Assembly: GCA_027619655.1 (NCBI GenBank)
Contig: JAQCHR010000036.1
Location: 1-13,757, forward strand
From: Pseudomonadota bacterium
Lineage (GTDB): Bacteria > Pseudomonadota > Alphaproteobacteria > UBA8366 > GCA-2717185
Direction: 5' to 3'
DNA length: 13,757 nucleotides
Below are positions 12,760-13,757 of the stretch, one piece after another (within the stretch, counting starts at the first letter, position 1; every line of letters starts with the position of its first letter). Made by a program: the position numbers and the translations under genes. The notes beneath the pieces were generated by a model that saw only the letters and a program-made list of their open reading frames with translations, made no database searches and was not told the DNA's origin.

Positions 12760-13757
12760 ATGTCGTTAAAAACAATACAAAAATCTATTAATTTTAAACC
12801 AGGCGCTGCGCCGGGATCGGTCCTTGCCGATGCTGCGGCCGGCCCGGTGTTGTTGCCCGGTGGCTGATTCGCCAGCGATGCGATGTTCCGGCAGCATGGC
12901 GGCGACCTTGTCCTGACCGGACCCGATGGCAAGACGGTCACCGTTGCAGGCTATTTCCTGCAGGACCCGCCCCCGGACCTGTTGCTGCCAGGCGGTGGCC
13001 GGCTGACCCCGGCGATGGTCGATTCCTTCACGCCGCCCGAAGCCGCCGGCCAGTACGCCCAAGCGGGACAGCTTGCCCAGGCCGGCGAACCGATCGGACA
13101 GGTGCGGGATATTACCGGCAATGTCTTCGCGGTGCGGGCGGACGGCACGCGGGTGCAGCTTGCGGCCGGCGACCCGGTCTTCCAGGGTGACGTGGTCGAA
13201 ACCGCGGCGGGTGGTGCCGTCAACCTGATCTTTATCGACGCCACCACCTTTGCGTTGGGCGCCGATGCGCGCCTTGCGCTGGACGAAATGGTCTTCAACC
13301 CGGCGACACAGCAGGGCAGCTCTTCGTTTTCCATCCTGAAAGGCGTCTTCGTCTTTGTCAGCGGCCAGATCGCCGATACAGACAGCACGAAGATGACCGT
13401 GACGACGCCGGTCGCCACCATCGGTATCCGGGGCACCAGGGTGGCGGGCGACGTGAAACCGGCGGGCGAGGAAAGCAAGTTTACGGTCGTCGATGGCGAG
13501 ATCGCGGTATCCAATTCTGCGGGTACTGTCGTAATGAACGACCCCTATGCGACGACCGGGGTGACCAGCTACGACGCGCCGCCCAGCACACCCGTGATCC
13601 TGACCCAGGCCGAGGTCAACCAGAGTTACGGCAGTGTACGGTCCGTGTCCGGGAATATGCTGAACAGCGGCCCTGGCAATGGCAATTCGAACGATTCAAA
13701 TGACGACGGGGGCGGCGATTCGGCGTCGGCGTCGCCGCCGGAAGCGGTCATTCCCGA
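12760..13757 (+). pseudogene. FecR-domain exoprotein, N-terminal part, with in-frame TGA; runs off the window
   Basis: The frame from ATG 12760 gives 35 residues, then an in-frame TGA (12865-12867), and then stays open to the window end. The continuation, from FASDAMFRQHGGDLVLTGPD onward, matches the N-terminal module of giant alphaproteobacterial surface or secreted proteins with a FecR domain. A FecR-like domain follows at about residues 110-262, from IGQVRDITGNVFAVRADGT through VATIGIRGTRV to VVDGEIAVSNS. After it comes an Asn/Gly/Ser/Asp-rich linker. Such proteins often continue into repeat domains with type I secretion signals, but that part is outside the window. The TGA position commonly holds an aromatic residue, so TGG to TGA is likely. 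An ATG at 12883 could restart translation, losing the first 41 codons. The first 15 codons are AT-rich. Confidence 0.75.

Noticed and set aside
580..12867. Reassignment of TAA or TGA as sense codons
   Set aside because: TAA ends the DUF1244 gene and TGA ends several intact genes here at the expected family lengths, so both still act as stops.

Overview
The window looks like chromosomal DNA of a high-GC alphaproteobacterium, probably Rhodospirillales-like. The evidence is the GapR (DUF2312) and DUF1244 genes, both essentially alphaproteobacterial families, a fused indolepyruvate:ferredoxin oxidoreductase, a DUF502 membrane protein, and the start of a giant FecR-domain exoprotein. A hand count of one line inside a gene (1561-1620) gives about 62% G+C. 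The leftmost segment differs: 361-480 is about 41% G+C.

Layout. (1) 1 to about 490: a lower-GC stretch with no recognisable gene but a dense cluster of palindromes at 336-407. It ends abruptly inside the C-terminal third of an N-formylglutamate amidohydrolase gene, which also carries an in-frame TAA. (2) 777-3159, plus strand: YbdK/GCS2-type carboxylate-amine ligase, DUF1244 protein, an unknown two-helix membrane protein, and GapR. (3) 3166-9849, minus strand: a small secreted protein gene with a one-base frameshift, the 1158-residue indolepyruvate oxidoreductase, a 563-bp intergenic region with an unusual decamer repeat, an unknown helical protein and lipoprotein pair, a HAD hydrolase, and a DUF502 gene with an in-frame TAA. 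(4) 10040-13757, plus strand: a TauD/TfdA dioxygenase, an AlkK/DmdB-like acyl-CoA ligase, and the N-terminal part of a FecR-domain exoprotein with an in-frame TGA, running off the window.

How the genes fit together. The plus-strand block 777-3159 reads as one operon whose first gene has been destroyed, so its original promoter is probably gone or replaced. The oxidoreductase, dioxygenase and acyl-CoA ligase are catabolic enzymes for aryl-pyruvates, an unknown oxidisable substrate, and a carboxylic acid respectively. Nothing shows that they form one pathway. The lipoprotein and its overlapping partner are a translationally coupled pair of unknown function.

The most unusual feature of the window is that four otherwise well-preserved genes each carry one inactivating lesion (TAA at 580, frameshift at 3352-3356, TAA at 9331, TGA at 12865), while TAA and TGA both end intact genes nearby. 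The most novel non-coding structure is a 10-bp-phased ATTGGC array at 7173-7266. No CRISPR array, tRNA, rRNA, transposase or integrase was recognised.
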